The notes under the pieces: model-generated
What the model was told of the DNA's origin: nothing
The model's input: the letters and a program-made list of their open reading frames with translations, nothing else
Database searches by the model: none
Program-made: the position numbers and the translations under genes
Assembly (NCBI RefSeq): GCF_045223415.1
Contig: NZ_JBEQZJ010000015.1
Coordinates: forward strand, 1-64,000
Direction: 5' to 3'
Source of the DNA: Hoskinsella mucinilytica
Lineage (GTDB): Bacteria > Bacillota_I > Bacilli_A > Erysipelotrichales > Erysipelotrichaceae
Length of the DNA: 64,000 nucleotides
Part shown: one piece after another, positions 53,820 through 62,705 of the stretch
Position numbering within the stretch: position 1 is the stretch's first letter
Layout of the letters: each line of letters opens with the position of its first letter

Positions 53820-54584
53820 TTATTCTTGAAAAATATGTTGGATAAATCGTTTTGGACCTTTCTGATAAAGAAATACGATACCTTGGTTTCCATATTCTCT
53901 AAAGATATCATCAAAATAAAACATTCCGGCAACTTTGGGAAACTGGCTCCAAAAATCTCCACTGGTTGCGTGAATCAAGATGTTATGTTGTAATGCCTTA
54001 TTTTCAATATCTAAAGATTGTGCTAACATTGAAAATGCTTTTTCTTTATATGGTTCATATTTATCGGTATAAAATTTATAAAGCTTTGCGTCTTCATTCC
54101 ATGATAAGAAGTGTGATAAACCATTGGTAAAGGTAAAATAGTCCAACAAGTCTAGATAATTCTTACTAGATAGTGGATAGCGAGAATGGATACATAACTT
54201 GGTAATCTCTAAAGTAAGAAAATTTTCCATAACATAAACCATTTGAGAAATGATCGGTGTGATATTTGCGATTTTGATTAGATCCAATAGCAGATATATC
54301 TGATCATCTTTTTTTATGACGTTATGTTCCTCTGTGCCGACAACAGGAAGAATTATGATATGTTCCAAACATTCTTTTTCATCATGAAATATCTCATTCC
54401 AAAGAACTCGATTAAAGATCGGGAATTCTTCTATGATGGATTCAAGCTGTGTGGATAGCTCTTTGCATACATCTTTACGTTTTTGATCTGGCTGTTTAAA
54501 TTTGTTTAATAAAGGAAAAAAATGACATTGTTTGATTTCTTTATCCTGTAAAAAGGCATGGATGATTTCCCATTCGCATTTCAT
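53820..54584 (-). CDS. Hypothetical protein
   Basis: 254 residues, soluble, no signal or membrane segment. It is rich in aromatic and acidic residues (LNKFKQPDQKRKDVCKEL, GTEEHNVIKKDDQIYLLLD, IHATSGDFWSQFPKVAGMF). I do not recognise the family. GAGGTGATGAT site before ATG; divergent from the deacetylase gene. Confidence 0.6.
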   Translation of the reverse strand: MKCEWEIIHAFLQDKEIKQCHFFPLLNKFKQPDQKRKDVCKELSTQLESIIEEFPIFNRVLWNEIFHDEKECLEHIIILPVVGTEEHNVIKKDDQIYLLLDLIKIANITPIISQMVYVMENFLTLEITKLCIHSRYPLSSKNYLDLLDYFTFTNGLSHFLSWNEDAKLYKFYTDKYEPYKEKAFSMLAQSLDIENKALQHNILIHATSGDFWSQFPKVAGMFYFDDIFREYGNQGIVFLYQKGPKRFIQHIFQE

Positions 54585-54662
54585 ATCATCACCTCATCCC
54601 TATTGTATCACGTTTTCGTTTAAGAAAGAATCAAAAGACCATACTAAATACAGGTGATGAAC

Positions 54663-55421
54663 ATGAATAAGAAAACATTTCAAAAAGTTTTGATTGCGAG
54701 TATAGGGTTTTTGGTTTTTGTGACATTTATGGCAATCGTATTTCGTCATTTTGCGGATGAAGCCACAAAGCCAGCAGTTGCGAAAGCAGAGGAAAAAGTG
54801 ATGTATCTGACTTTTGATGATGGACCTAGCAAACATACTGCAGAGGTATTGAACATATTAAAAGAAAACGATGTCAAAGCAACCTTTTTTGTGACAGGGG
54901 AATTTCCGGAATATGAGTCAATGATCAAAGAAGAAAAGGATCAAGGACATGCCATCGGAGTCCATACATACTCTCATGATTATGCGAAAATCTATACAAG
55001 TCCTGAGGCATATTTTAAGGATATCGATGAAGTAAATGAAATCATCAAACGTCAAACAGGATCGACTACACCCTTTCTGCGCTTTCCAGGGGGTGCCAGT
55101 AATACGGTTTCTCGTAAATACAATCAAGGAATCATGACTGTATTATCTAAACAGGTTCAAGATAAAGGCTATCAATATTATGACTGGAATGCTGAAAACG
55201 GAGATGGAAATCCGGGATTGAGTGCGGATACTTTGATAGAAACGGCATTAAAGGAAGCAAAAGGAAAACAGAGCGTAATGATGTTAATGCATGATGGCGC
55301 AGGGAATGGCGAAACTGTAAAAGCTTTACCTGCTATTTTAAAGGAATTCAAAGCACAAGGTTATGAGTTTAAGGTGATCGATCCTACCACACCGATTTTT
55401 CACCATCATATCGCCAACTAA
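54663..55421 (+). CDS. Polysaccharide deacetylase (NodB domain)
   Basis: 252 residues. One N-terminal membrane helix (about 9-27). The NodB catalytic motifs are TFDDGPSKHT (catalytic Asp and metal Asp), GVHTYSHDY (metal His pair), RFPGG and a terminal LMHDGAGNGET. Peptidoglycan N-acetylglucosamine or muramic acid deacetylases (PdaA-like) are the closest types. It acts at the wall. ATG 54663 with AGGTGA 6 bases upstream; GTG 54654 lies within that site. Confidence 0.9.
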   Translation: MNKKTFQKVLIASIGFLVFVTFMAIVFRHFADEATKPAVAKAEEKVMYLTFDDGPSKHTAEVLNILKENDVKATFFVTGEFPEYESMIKEEKDQGHAIGVHTYSHDYAKIYTSPEAYFKDIDEVNEIIKRQTGSTTPFLRFPGGASNTVSRKYNQGIMTVLSKQVQDKGYQYYDWNAENGDGNPGLSADTLIETALKEAKGKQSVMMLMHDGAGNGETVKALPAILKEFKAQGYEFKVIDPTTPIFHHHIAN

Positions 55422-55503
55422 TCAAAACACCTTCTTGTCTATAGAAAAATCAATGAAACATGATATAATGTGGATAGATTTTATAAACAAGGAGGTGCTT
55501 TTT

Positions 55504-56238
55504 TTGAAGGAAAACAGAAGTTCTTTGGAAGAGATAAAATGTGGATATCGCAAAGAAGAGCATGGATATCGATGCCTTATGTGTGATACCATGTTTTGCG
55601 AAGATGAAGTGTATCCGATTGATGGTCATTTTCTTACTGCAAAGGCTGCAGTGAAGTATCATATTGAACAACAACATGGAGGTTGTTTTGAACAATTACT
55701 TGAGTTGGATAAAAAAGATAATAGTTTGACTGAAGTACAAAAGGTGTTATTTCGCTATATCAGAGAAGGAAAAAGTGATAAGGAAATCGCCAATCTTACC
55801 AATACCAGTGCCTCTACCATACGTCATCAGCGATTTGTCTTTAAAGAAAAGGCAAAACAAGCAAGGATATATTTAGCACTTTATGAATTGGCAATGGAGA
55901 ATAAAGATGATCATTTTTTACATATTCACGCAACCGCAAAGCAAGTAGATGATCGTTTTATCGCCACAGAAAAAGAAGAACAACAGGTATTAGATACGAT
56001 GTTTCTAACATTACAGCCATTAAAATTAAAACAGTTTCCGGTGAAGGAAAAGAAAAAGATCATTGTTCTTCGCACCATTGTAAAACAATTAGATCCAAAT
56101 AAGCGATATCAAGAAAAAGAATTAAATGCTTTATTAAAAGATATTTATGAGGATCACGTAACCATTCGCAGGTATTTAATAGAATATGGTTATTTAGATC
56201 GAACGAAAGATTGTAAGGAATATTGGGTGAAGACATGA
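55504..56238 (+). CDS. DUF2087 regulator with LuxR-type HTH
   Basis: 244 residues. The N-terminal region has a CLMCD..C and later H..H cluster that may bind zinc. A helix-turn-helix (about 85-125: EVQKVLFRYIREGKSDKEIA and TSASTIRHQRFV) follows. The C-terminal DUF2087 has LKQFPVKEKKKIIVLRTIV and DPNKRYQEKELNALLKDIYE, then RRYLIEYGYLDR. Starts at TTG 55504, 8 bases after GGAGG, with an extended -10 (TGATATAAT, 55461-55469). A 29-codon ORF overlaps the stop. Confidence 0.85.
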   Translation: MKENRSSLEEIKCGYRKEEHGYRCLMCDTMFCEDEVYPIDGHFLTAKAAVKYHIEQQHGGCFEQLLELDKKDNSLTEVQKVLFRYIREGKSDKEIANLTNTSASTIRHQRFVFKEKAKQARIYLALYELAMENKDDHFLHIHATAKQVDDRFIATEKEEQQVLDTMFLTLQPLKLKQFPVKEKKKIIVLRTIVKQLDPNKRYQEKELNALLKDIYEDHVTIRRYLIEYGYLDRTKDCKEYWVKT

Positions 56239-56324
56239 TGAATGAAAGTATCCATTGGTATGAAAACGATGATCAAAGAAAGCATGTCTCGAGTCGTTTA
56301 AAAAAGTTGCTTTTCGTAATATAA
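56235..56324 (+). CDS. 29-codon ORF overlapping the DUF2087 stop
   Basis: ATG 56235 overlaps the DUF2087 stop (ATGATGA). It encodes MMNESIHWYENDDQRKHVSS and nine further residues, then TAA. The overlap suggests coupled translation. It could be the decayed N-terminus of a larger gene or a tiny partner. No family assigned. Confidence 0.3.
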   Translation: MMNESIHWYENDDQRKHVSSRLKKLLFVI

Positions 56325-56343
56325 CATAGAGAGGAGCAACGAT

Positions 56344-56715
56344 ATGACAAAGAAAGAAATCGCTTATCAGTTTTGGAATCACATGACAAATCAGCATTTT
56401 CAAGAATTAGAGCATTTATTTCATGAAGATGCTGTTATTCAATGGCCGAATACAAATGAAATATTTTCTGTGAAACAATTCATAATCGCAAATGCAAGCT
56501 ATCCCGGAGAGTGGAAGGAAACAGTGAAATCTGTTTATGAAATAGAACAAGGAGTGATAACGGAAACCTTGGTAGAGGATAAAGAAATGTCCTTTATAGC
56601 GATATCGATATTTCAGATAAAGGAACATAAGATTGCCACATTAAAGGAATTCTGGAGTCCAAACGGGGAAGCGCCAGCTTGGAGAAAAGCGTTGTTACAT
56701 AAAGAAGTCACATGA
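56344..56715 (+). CDS. SnoaL/NTF2-like protein
   Basis: 123 residues with the cone-shaped NTF2-like pattern: an N-terminal helix (MTKKEIAYQFWNHMTNQHFQ), FHEDAVIQWPNTNEIFSVKQ and a terminal strand IATLKEFWSPNGEAPAW. Such proteins often bind or isomerise small hydrophobic ligands. Substrate unknown. GAGAGGAG site. Confidence 0.75.
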   Translation: MTKKEIAYQFWNHMTNQHFQELEHLFHEDAVIQWPNTNEIFSVKQFIIANASYPGEWKETVKSVYEIEQGVITETLVEDKEMSFIAISIFQIKEHKIATLKEFWSPNGEAPAWRKALLHKEVT

Positions 56716-56726
56716 CTTCTTTTTTG
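56700..56726 (+). terminator. Terminator overlapping the SnoaL-like stop codon
   Basis: AAGAAGTCA (56702-56710) pairs with TGACTTCTT (56713-56721), followed by TTTT. The stop codon TGA is part of the stem. Confidence 0.85.
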
Positions 56727-56800
56727 ATGAAATCGATTGCGTTTTCTTTTTTTAGTGGTATACTATTTAAAAAAGAACGTGAAAAACGGAGGACAAAACA

Positions 56801-57151
56801 ATGAAATTAGATGAAGAAAAAGAATGGTTTCAAGTAACAGGGCATAAAGATATCATGATTTTCAATATCACTGGGATGAATACCGATATGGATGCGAATA
56901 CCAATAGACTGATTCAAAAGATGAATCAATGTGCTAAGGATCATCAACTGGATGTTACCATCCATATGGATAGCGCATCGAAGATTGACACAAGAGGAAA
57001 AGATGCAGATATCATCTTATTAGGACCAGAACTATTTGCGATGTGTGATGAAGTAAAACAAAAGTATCCGGGTAAAGTGGTGAAGGTCATAGATCAAAAG
57101 GATTTTGGCTTTTGGGATGGTGAAAAGGTTTTGAAAGCTGCATTATCATAA
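56801..57151 (+). CDS. Stand-alone PTS EIIB-like protein lacking the phospho-cysteine
   Basis: 116 residues. The fold pattern is that of lactose/cellobiose-type EIIB. The phosphorylation loop normally reads C-x-x-G-M-S-T; here it is N-I-T-G-M-N-T, so Cys is Asn. The second half retains DADIILLGPELFAMCDEV, KYPGKVVKVIDQKDFG and DGEKVLKAAL, as in true EIIB. No EIIA or EIIC is adjacent. It therefore probably cannot carry phosphate on Cys and may act as a regulator or binder (inference). ACGGAGG site. Confidence 0.7.
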   Translation: MKLDEEKEWFQVTGHKDIMIFNITGMNTDMDANTNRLIQKMNQCAKDHQLDVTIHMDSASKIDTRGKDADIILLGPELFAMCDEVKQKYPGKVVKVIDQKDFGFWDGEKVLKAALS

Positions 57152-57322
57152 TTATATGCAGATGATTAAAATAGCATGAAACTATATGGTTTATGCTATT
57201 TTTATATTGTGAGGATTGGATTATATAAGCTTAAAATAAAGTGAAAAAAATAAAAATGATAGATCGTCATATCCATTGATTTCTAAGTATGATACAATAT
57301 CAAAGATAACGAGGTGAAGGAT

Positions 57323-58654
57323 ATGTTACAGGATACCATAGCAGCCATTTCAACAGCAGCAGTAGATGGAGCTATTTCCATCATACGAATGAGTGGCGAT
57401 GAAGCGATTTCAATTGCAGATCGTCTTTGTAGTTGCCATTTAAGTGAGAAAAAAAGTCACACCATTTCTTATGCATATATCATTGATCCACTTACAAAAG
57501 AGGCAATAGATGAAGTATTGATCTCTGTATTTAAGGCTCCTAAAACCTATACAAGAGAAGATATCGTAGAAATTAATTGCCATGGTGGTAGATTTATTAC
57601 AAAAAAAATATTACAGTTATGTTTGATGCAAGGAGCAAGATTAGCACAACCGGGTGAATTCACACGACGTGCGTTCCTACATGGAAGAATTGATTTAACC
57701 CAAGCAGAAGCTATTCATGATATGATACAGGCAACAACAAATGAAAATAGTAAATTAGCGATACAAGGAATCAAAGGCAGCGTGAAAAAACTATTAGATC
57801 CATTGATTGAACAAATACTCGATATCATTGCCAATATCGAAGTAAATATCGATTATCCCGAATATGATGATGTAGAACAATTAACAAATGATATTGTATT
57901 ACCTAAGGTAGAAGAATGGTTAACTCATATCGATCAAATCTTAGAACGTGCACAAAGTGGTCAGCTTCTGAAGGAAGGTATCAAAACAGCCATCATAGGA
58001 AAACCGAATGTCGGTAAAAGTAGCTTGTTGAATGCTCTGTTAGAAGAGGATAAAGCGATTGTTACTGAGATAGCGGGTACCACTCGTGATATCGTAGAAG
58101 GTCATATTCATTTGGAAGGATTGACGTTGAATTTAATTGATACCGCTGGTATCAGAGAAACAAAGGATGTTGTAGAAAAAATAGGTATTGAACGAAGTAT
58201 ACAGGCAATAAGTGAAGCACAATTGGTTATCTTAGTGTTAGATGCATCTAGAGATTTAGATCAACAAGATAAAGAACTTATGGATATGACAAAGGATAAA
58301 ACAAGGATCATCGTATATAACAAAACAGATTTATGTAAGGTATCTGATGGTATTTCTATTAGTGCGCAAACAAAAGATATTGATGCTTTGATTCAAGAAA
58401 TTCATCATTTATTTGATAAACATAAGATCGTAATGAAAGAGCCTTCTTTAGCAAATGAGCGTCAGATTTCTTTGATGCTACGAGCAAAACAAAGCATGAC
58501 ACAAGCTATGCTTGCCTTACAGGATGGTATGGAATTAGATATGGTTGAAATTGATATACAAGATGCATATACCTCTTTAAAAGAAATTTTAGGAGAGGTT
58601 CATAGAGAGGATCTTTTGGATACATTATTCACAAATTTCTGTTTAGGAAAATAA
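57323..58654 (+). CDS. mnmE: tRNA modification GTPase MnmE
   Basis: 443 residues. The N-terminal folate-binding domain has DTIAAISTAAVDGAISIIRMSG. The G domain has GKPNVGKSSLLN, the TTRD switch, DTAGIRE and NKTD. The C-terminus is FCLGK, with the functional Cys. With MnmG it makes the 5-carboxymethylaminomethyl modification on wobble uridine. ATG 57323; GTG 57314 lies inside the GAGGTG site. Confidence 0.97.
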   Translation: MLQDTIAAISTAAVDGAISIIRMSGDEAISIADRLCSCHLSEKKSHTISYAYIIDPLTKEAIDEVLISVFKAPKTYTREDIVEINCHGGRFITKKILQLCLMQGARLAQPGEFTRRAFLHGRIDLTQAEAIHDMIQATTNENSKLAIQGIKGSVKKLLDPLIEQILDIIANIEVNIDYPEYDDVEQLTNDIVLPKVEEWLTHIDQILERAQSGQLLKEGIKTAIIGKPNVGKSSLLNALLEEDKAIVTEIAGTTRDIVEGHIHLEGLTLNLIDTAGIRETKDVVEKIGIERSIQAISEAQLVILVLDASRDLDQQDKELMDMTKDKTRIIVYNKTDLCKVSDGISISAQTKDIDALIQEIHHLFDKHKIVMKEPSLANERQISLMLRAKQSMTQAMLALQDGMELDMVEIDIQDAYTSLKEILGEVHREDLLDTLFTNFCLGK

Positions 58655-58661
58655 TCGCAAG

Positions 58662-58688
58662 AAAAAAGCGCATAGTAGCGCTTTTTTT
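58662..58688 (+). terminator. Terminator of mnmE
   Basis: AAAAAAGCGC pairs with GCGCTTTTTT (58662-58687) around ATAGTA. Confidence 0.92.
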
Positions 58689-58699
58689 GAACATCAAAT

Positions 58700-59242
58700 C
58701 TATTTTATTTTTAATTCTTCATCTAGATAAACTTTAGAACCTGTTGCGCCTCTTTGTTTTTGGTATTTTCCTTGATAAGGATGAAGCGCTGGCTCATCCA
58801 TATCCGCAAATACCAACTGTCCGACACGTCTACCGGATCGTAGTTCTATCGCACAGCGATTCGCATTGAATAATTCTAACGTGATTTCTCCCTCAAAGCC
58901 AGGATCTACCCAACCGGCATTTTGTATGAATAATCCCATTCTACCAAGAGAACTTCTTCCTTCCACAAAGGCAGTTAAATGATCTGGTAAAGAAATGTAT
59001 TCCATTGTAGTGGCCAAAACAAATTGTCCTGGTAATAAGATATAACTATCGGCAACCATCGTCTTATATGGAATTTCTTTTCCCATGGAAATGATTCCGG
59101 TAGAAGAATCCTCTACGATACTAAACGTATTTCCTAAACGAATATCCACACTTGCCGGCTGAATTTGATCATCTAAAAGTGGTTCGATAATGAGGCTTCT
59201 TTCCTTTGTCATTTTCATGATCGTCTTATCTGATAATATCAT
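58700..59242 (-). CDS. dcd: dCTP deaminase
   Basis: 180 residues. DDQIQPASVDIRLG, VEGRSSLGRMGLFIQNAGW, PGFEGEITLELFN and the C-terminal RGATGSKVYL match the dCTP deaminase/dUTPase-like family. It converts dCTP to dUTP for dTTP supply. Minus-strand ATG 59242 follows AGGTG; a GTG 12 bases earlier overlaps that site. Whether it also hydrolyses dUTP is not evident. Confidence 0.93.
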   Translation of the reverse strand: MILSDKTIMKMTKERSLIIEPLLDDQIQPASVDIRLGNTFSIVEDSSTGIISMGKEIPYKTMVADSYILLPGQFVLATTMEYISLPDHLTAFVEGRSSLGRMGLFIQNAGWVDPGFEGEITLELFNANRCAIELRSGRRVGQLVFADMDEPALHPYQGKYQKQRGATGSKVYLDEELKIK

Positions 59243-59400
59243 ATGTATGTTCACCTTTCCTATTCAATAAAGTCTAGTTTATCATAGCATGAAAGTGAAA
59301 GAGCGCCAACCTTTTTCTATAGAGGAGGTGGATGAAATCAGTTTGCTGATGATAAGTGGTATGATATAATACAAGAGAAAAGAGAAAGAAGGTACATAGC

Positions 59401-60171
59401 ATGAACTATTCTTTAATTGATACACATTGTCATATCACCTGTGATGAATTATACAGTCATATTCATGAGGTCATTATGAATGCAAAATACCATCATGTAG
59501 AACGTATGTTAATCGTATGTATTGATTGGAAAACCTTTGAACGAGCAAAAGAGCTGAAACAAAGGGAAGATATCTTCGATATTGCGATGGGCTTTCATCC
59601 TAGTGATCTCTATGATTTTCATGAGGACGATTATGATCGATTAGAAAAGGTGTTGGCAAATGATGAGGTCATTGCTTTAGGTGAAATTGGTCTGGATTAT
59701 CATTGGGATCAAGTAAAACGAGAAGATCAGAAAAAAGGCTTCATTCGTCAGATTGAATTGGCCAATCAATACCATAAACCTATTTTGATACATATGAGAG
59801 ATGCAACTCAGGATACGATCGAAATTCTACAACAATATGCCAAGACACCGTTTTTGATGCATTGTTTCAGTGGTAGTAAGGAAACTGCTCAAACCGTTAT
59901 GCGAATGGGAGGATATATATCTTTTGCGGGACCGATCACCTTTAAAAACGCAAATCATTTGTTAGAAGTACCGGCAGTTTGTGATGTTCATAAAATATTT
60001 GTTGAAACAGATTGCCCATATCTAACACCTCATCCATTTCGTGGAAAACAAAATGAACCCATGTATGTAAATTATACCTTTGAAAAGGTTTGTGAATTAC
60101 TTCATATGGATGAAAAAGATCTCAGTGAACAGATGAAGAAAAATTATCAGACCTTATTTTATCCCAAATAA
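59401..60171 (+). CDS. tatD: TatD family metal-dependent hydrolase
   Basis: 256 residues. The TIM-barrel metal ligands are in LIDTHCHI, ALGEIGLDYH, ILIHMRDA, MHCFSG and FVETDCPYLTPHPFRGK. TatD/YcfH proteins are 3'-5' exo-DNases or RNases. A TTGCTG-16-TATAAT promoter with extended -10 (59362-59370) and GAAGG-type site precede it. Confidence 0.93.
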   Translation: MNYSLIDTHCHITCDELYSHIHEVIMNAKYHHVERMLIVCIDWKTFERAKELKQREDIFDIAMGFHPSDLYDFHEDDYDRLEKVLANDEVIALGEIGLDYHWDQVKREDQKKGFIRQIELANQYHKPILIHMRDATQDTIEILQQYAKTPFLMHCFSGSKETAQTVMRMGGYISFAGPITFKNANHLLEVPAVCDVHKIFVETDCPYLTPHPFRGKQNEPMYVNYTFEKVCELLHMDEKDLSEQMKKNYQTLFYPK

Positions 60172-60202
60172 AAACCATTGATTTTTAGCCAATGGTTTTT
60201 TT
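60171..60202. terminator. Terminator between tatD and the DtxR-like gene
   Basis: AAAACCATTG (60171-60180) pairs with CAATGGTTTT (60190-60199); T-run follows. It is symmetric enough to end the converging minus-strand gene as well. Confidence 0.88.
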
Positions 60203-60553
60203 ATAATTCTCAATTTTTTCAAATGTTTCTTCACTAATGACATGTTCGATATGACAAGCATCTTCATCTGCCTGCTCAGCACTTACACCTAAAATATTCT
60301 GTAAGAAATTAGAAATTGTTTCATGACGATGATAGACACTTTTTGCGATATCTCTACCCGCATCCGTCAAATGAATATCTCCATAGCTTTCTTGAAGCAC
60401 ATAGCCTTTTTCTTTTAATACATTCATTGCTTTATTCACAGATGGCTTACTAACACTCATCTTTGCTGCGACATCAACACAGCGAATTTTACCGGTACTT
60501 TCCAAAATCAGCAATGTTTCTAAATAATCTTCTAATGATTCACCTAATATCAC
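60185..60553 (-). CDS. DtxR/MntR-family metalloregulator
   Basis: 122 residues. The N-terminal winged HTH (ESLEDYLETLLILESTG, VDVAAKMSVSKPSVNKAM) leads to a dimerisation domain with metal-binding positions in HRHETISNFLQNILG, EQADEDACHIEHVIS and EETFEKIENY. It lacks an SH3-like C-terminus, as MntR does. It would repress metal uptake genes with Mn or Fe. GTG 60553 is preferred because GAGGTGATAATT lies before it. A near-palindromic GTATACGTTTAC lies upstream at 60572-60583. Confidence 0.9.
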   Translation of the reverse strand: MILGESLEDYLETLLILESTGKIRCVDVAAKMSVSKPSVNKAMNVLKEKGYVLQESYGDIHLTDAGRDIAKSVYHRHETISNFLQNILGVSAEQADEDACHIEHVISEETFEKIENYKKTIG

Positions 60554-60571
60554 AATTATCACCTCAAGTTT

Positions 60572-60583
60572 GTATACGTTTAC
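60572..60583 (-). promoter_or_regulatory. Near-palindrome upstream of the DtxR-like gene
   Basis: GTATACGTTTAC has a central ACGT and outer GTA/TAC arms; one position deviates. It may be the regulator's own site. Confidence 0.35.
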
Positions 60584-60601
60584 TATAGCACAAATTCAGC
60601 T

Positions 60602-60961
60602 TTATGCCCATATATTCTCATAATTCTTTTCCTGGAATCCTATATATATGTTTTCCCCATCAATAACGATTGGTCGTTTGATTAACATTCCATTCTCACT
60701 TAATAATTGAAGCTGTTCATCTTCACTCATATCGGGAAGGCGATCCCTCAGTTTCCATTCTTTATATAAGTTACCACTCGTATTGAATAGTTTTTTCAAA
60801 GGTAACTTACTTAATTCCCATATATGGATAAGTTCTTCTTTAGAAGGTGTATCTTCAACAATATGACGAAAATCTACATCAACACCATGTTCTTTCAATG
60901 TTTTCATTGCTTTTTTACATGTACTACAATTAGGATATCCAATTAGAATTACTTTTTTCAT
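60602..60961 (-). CDS. ArsC/Spx-family protein
   Basis: 119 residues with the thioredoxin-like ArsC/Spx fold. An N-terminal CxxC (GYPNCSTCKKAMKTL) precedes DFRHIVEDTPSKEEL, LFNTSGNLYKEW and IKRPIVIDGENIYIGF. It may be an arsenate reductase-like enzyme or an Spx/MgsR-type RNA polymerase regulator; the second fits the small size and CxxC. Start at ATG 60961; a GTG 9 bases upstream is part of GGTG. Confidence 0.88.
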   Translation of the reverse strand: MKKVILIGYPNCSTCKKAMKTLKEHGVDVDFRHIVEDTPSKEELIHIWELSKLPLKKLFNTSGNLYKEWKLRDRLPDMSEDEQLQLLSENGMLIKRPIVIDGENIYIGFQEKNYENIWA

Positions 60962-61200
60962 CTTTATCACCGTTATCCATCATATCGTGAATGAGAAGGA
61001 AAAGCAACTTGTTTGACTGCTTGATTTTCTCAAAAATTAATTCAGCTGCGTTATTTTTTCTGAATGAGAAATTATTTTGAAAATAAAAAAAATAGCGCAA
61101 TTGCCTAGGAAAAGATTGTTCGTATACCATGGAACATGCTAAAATGTGATAGACACTTTTTAGAATAGTATTTGGGATCAGGCAGAAAGGAGTGGGGTGC

Positions 61201-61359
61201 TTGTATCTTCCAGATGAGGAAGCATTTGAGATGATGGTCGAAATTCTTGATATTGATGAGGAGCCAGAGAATAGGGTGGAACTTGAAAAGTGGATAGAAC
61301 GTTCGGGTATCGAAAATGTATTCAAAAAGGTCATTGAAATCAACATAGGACTATTATAA
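61201..61359 (+). CDS. 52-residue acidic protein, TTG start
   Basis: 52 residues: LYLPDEEAFEMMVEILDIDE, then PENRVELEKWIERS, ending NVFKKVIEINIGLL. AAAGGAG (61186-61192) lies 8 bases before TTG 61201. It is highly acidic and helical. A terminator follows at 61455-61490 with about 100 bases between. No family recognised. Confidence 0.55.
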   Translation: MYLPDEEAFEMMVEILDIDEEPENRVELEKWIERSGIENVFKKVIEINIGLL

Positions 61360-61454
61360 ATCTTCTATCACAGATCCCTGGGGTGTATCTTTCTTTATAT
61401 TGATAGAAGTGTTACTTTTTTTTATTATTATGCATATCATGATTGCTTATGTTG

Positions 61455-61490
61455 AAAAAAACTCTGGACTTCGCACACCAGAGTTTTTAT
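61455..61490. terminator. Convergent terminator
   Basis: AAAAACTCTGG pairs with CCAGAGTTTTT (61457-61488). It ends the small plus gene and the minus-strand membrane gene. Confidence 0.88.
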
Positions 61491-61495
61491 TTGCG

Positions 61496-61834
61496 TTATC
61501 TTTTCAAATAGAATATCATATTCTTCTCATTTTTGATATCCTGTAATATGGCAATATGATAGATATTACAACCGATTCCTAGAATCAAAAGAACTACCAA
61601 CAAAACAGCATCTAATTTCAAAGTAAACAAACGTTCCAAAAAGTAAGCAAATTCTGTTTCTCCTTTACCGGAATATCCGCTGTTTATGCCAATTTGAGCT
61701 GAAAGATAAGTAAATGTGATAGTAACTATCGTCTGAAGGACACCAGAAGCAATATGCTTCTTTATGATACAGTATATTCCAAACAGAAAGGATGTAGCTA
61801 CCGCAAGCCAGAAAAAGATCCATAAAAACTCCAT
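61496..61834 (-). CDS. Small three-helix membrane protein
   Basis: 112 residues with hydrophobic segments at about 4-24, 30-48 and 76-98. It ends in a basic tail. AAAGGAG site before its ATG. No family recognised; single gene on the minus strand. Confidence 0.6.
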   Translation of the reverse strand: MEFLWIFFWLAVATSFLFGIYCIIKKHIASGVLQTIVTITFTYLSAQIGINSGYSGKGETEFAYFLERLFTLKLDAVLLVVLLILGIGCNIYHIAILQDIKNEKNMIFYLKR

Positions 61835-61968
61835 GTAAATCCATCTCCTTTATCAAAAGTATGACCCGCTTGTTATCATTTAAACACGAAAATTTTAAAC
61901 CGCTTTCATATAAGCCTAATAAAGAGTATAATATAGAAGAATCATCTTGACAAGGAGGAAAAAGAAAA

Positions 61969-62691
61969 ATGAGAAAATTAATTATAAATGCCGATGATTT
62001 TGGCTTAAGCGAAGCAGTAAACTATGGCATTTTAAAAGGTTTTCAGGAAGGAGTGGTCACATCATCTACGATTATGGCTAATATGCCTGCATTTGATCAT
62101 GCGATAGCTTTGGCAAAAGCCAATCCTGATTTAGGGATAGGTGTACATTTGAATGTGACCTGTTATAAACCACTCCTTCCAACTCACAAAACGTTGATAG
62201 AAAAAGATGGCTACTTCCGAAATCAACGATATTTAGAAGAATTGGATGAAGAAGAGATTTATCAAGAATGTAAAGCACAAATGGAGAAGGTATTGGCAAC
62301 CGGTATTCGAATTGATCATATAGATTCTCATCATCATATCCATACAACAAAGAAAATGAAACCGATTATTGAACGGTTGTTGAAGGAATATCCATATCCG
62401 ATTCGAGGAGGTTTTACTTATCAAAACGATGCTCTACAATCAGAATTAACGATTGCATTTTATGATAAAGGAGTTTCATTAGAAAGCTTTAAACATATCG
62501 TCACAGGAATGAGTGAGAATAAAGTATATGATTTAATGTGTCATCCTGCCTACGTTGATAAATTTTTATGTAAGGTCACAAGTTATGCTATACAACGTAT
62601 AGATGAGCTTGATATTCTATGTAGTAAGGATGTTAAAACATTTTTGGATAAAGAACAGATACAATTGACAACCTATCAGGATGTAAAATAG
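61969..62691 (+). CDS. ChbG/YdjC-type carbohydrate deacetylase
   Basis: 240 residues. The family start is LIINADDFGLSEAVNYGILK, with metal-binding residues also in GVHLNVTCYKPLLP and IDSHHHIHTTKKMKPI. ChbG removes acetyl groups from chitooligosaccharides, but other members act on other acetylated sugars. AAGGAGG site; a weak promoter with TATAAT (61927-61932) lies upstream. Followed 14 bases later by a LytTR regulator. Confidence 0.9.
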   Translation: MRKLIINADDFGLSEAVNYGILKGFQEGVVTSSTIMANMPAFDHAIALAKANPDLGIGVHLNVTCYKPLLPTHKTLIEKDGYFRNQRYLEELDEEEIYQECKAQMEKVLATGIRIDHIDSHHHIHTTKKMKPIIERLLKEYPYPIRGGFTYQNDALQSELTIAFYDKGVSLESFKHIVTGMSENKVYDLMCHPAYVDKFLCKVTSYAIQRIDELDILCSKDVKTFLDKEQIQLTTYQDVK

Positions 62692-62705
62692 AAAGGGTGA
62701 GTGGC

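Noticed and set aside
61340..61454. Extension of the 61201 gene to the terminator
   Set aside because: Its TAA stop at 61357 is clear; the remaining 95 bases contain no supported feature.
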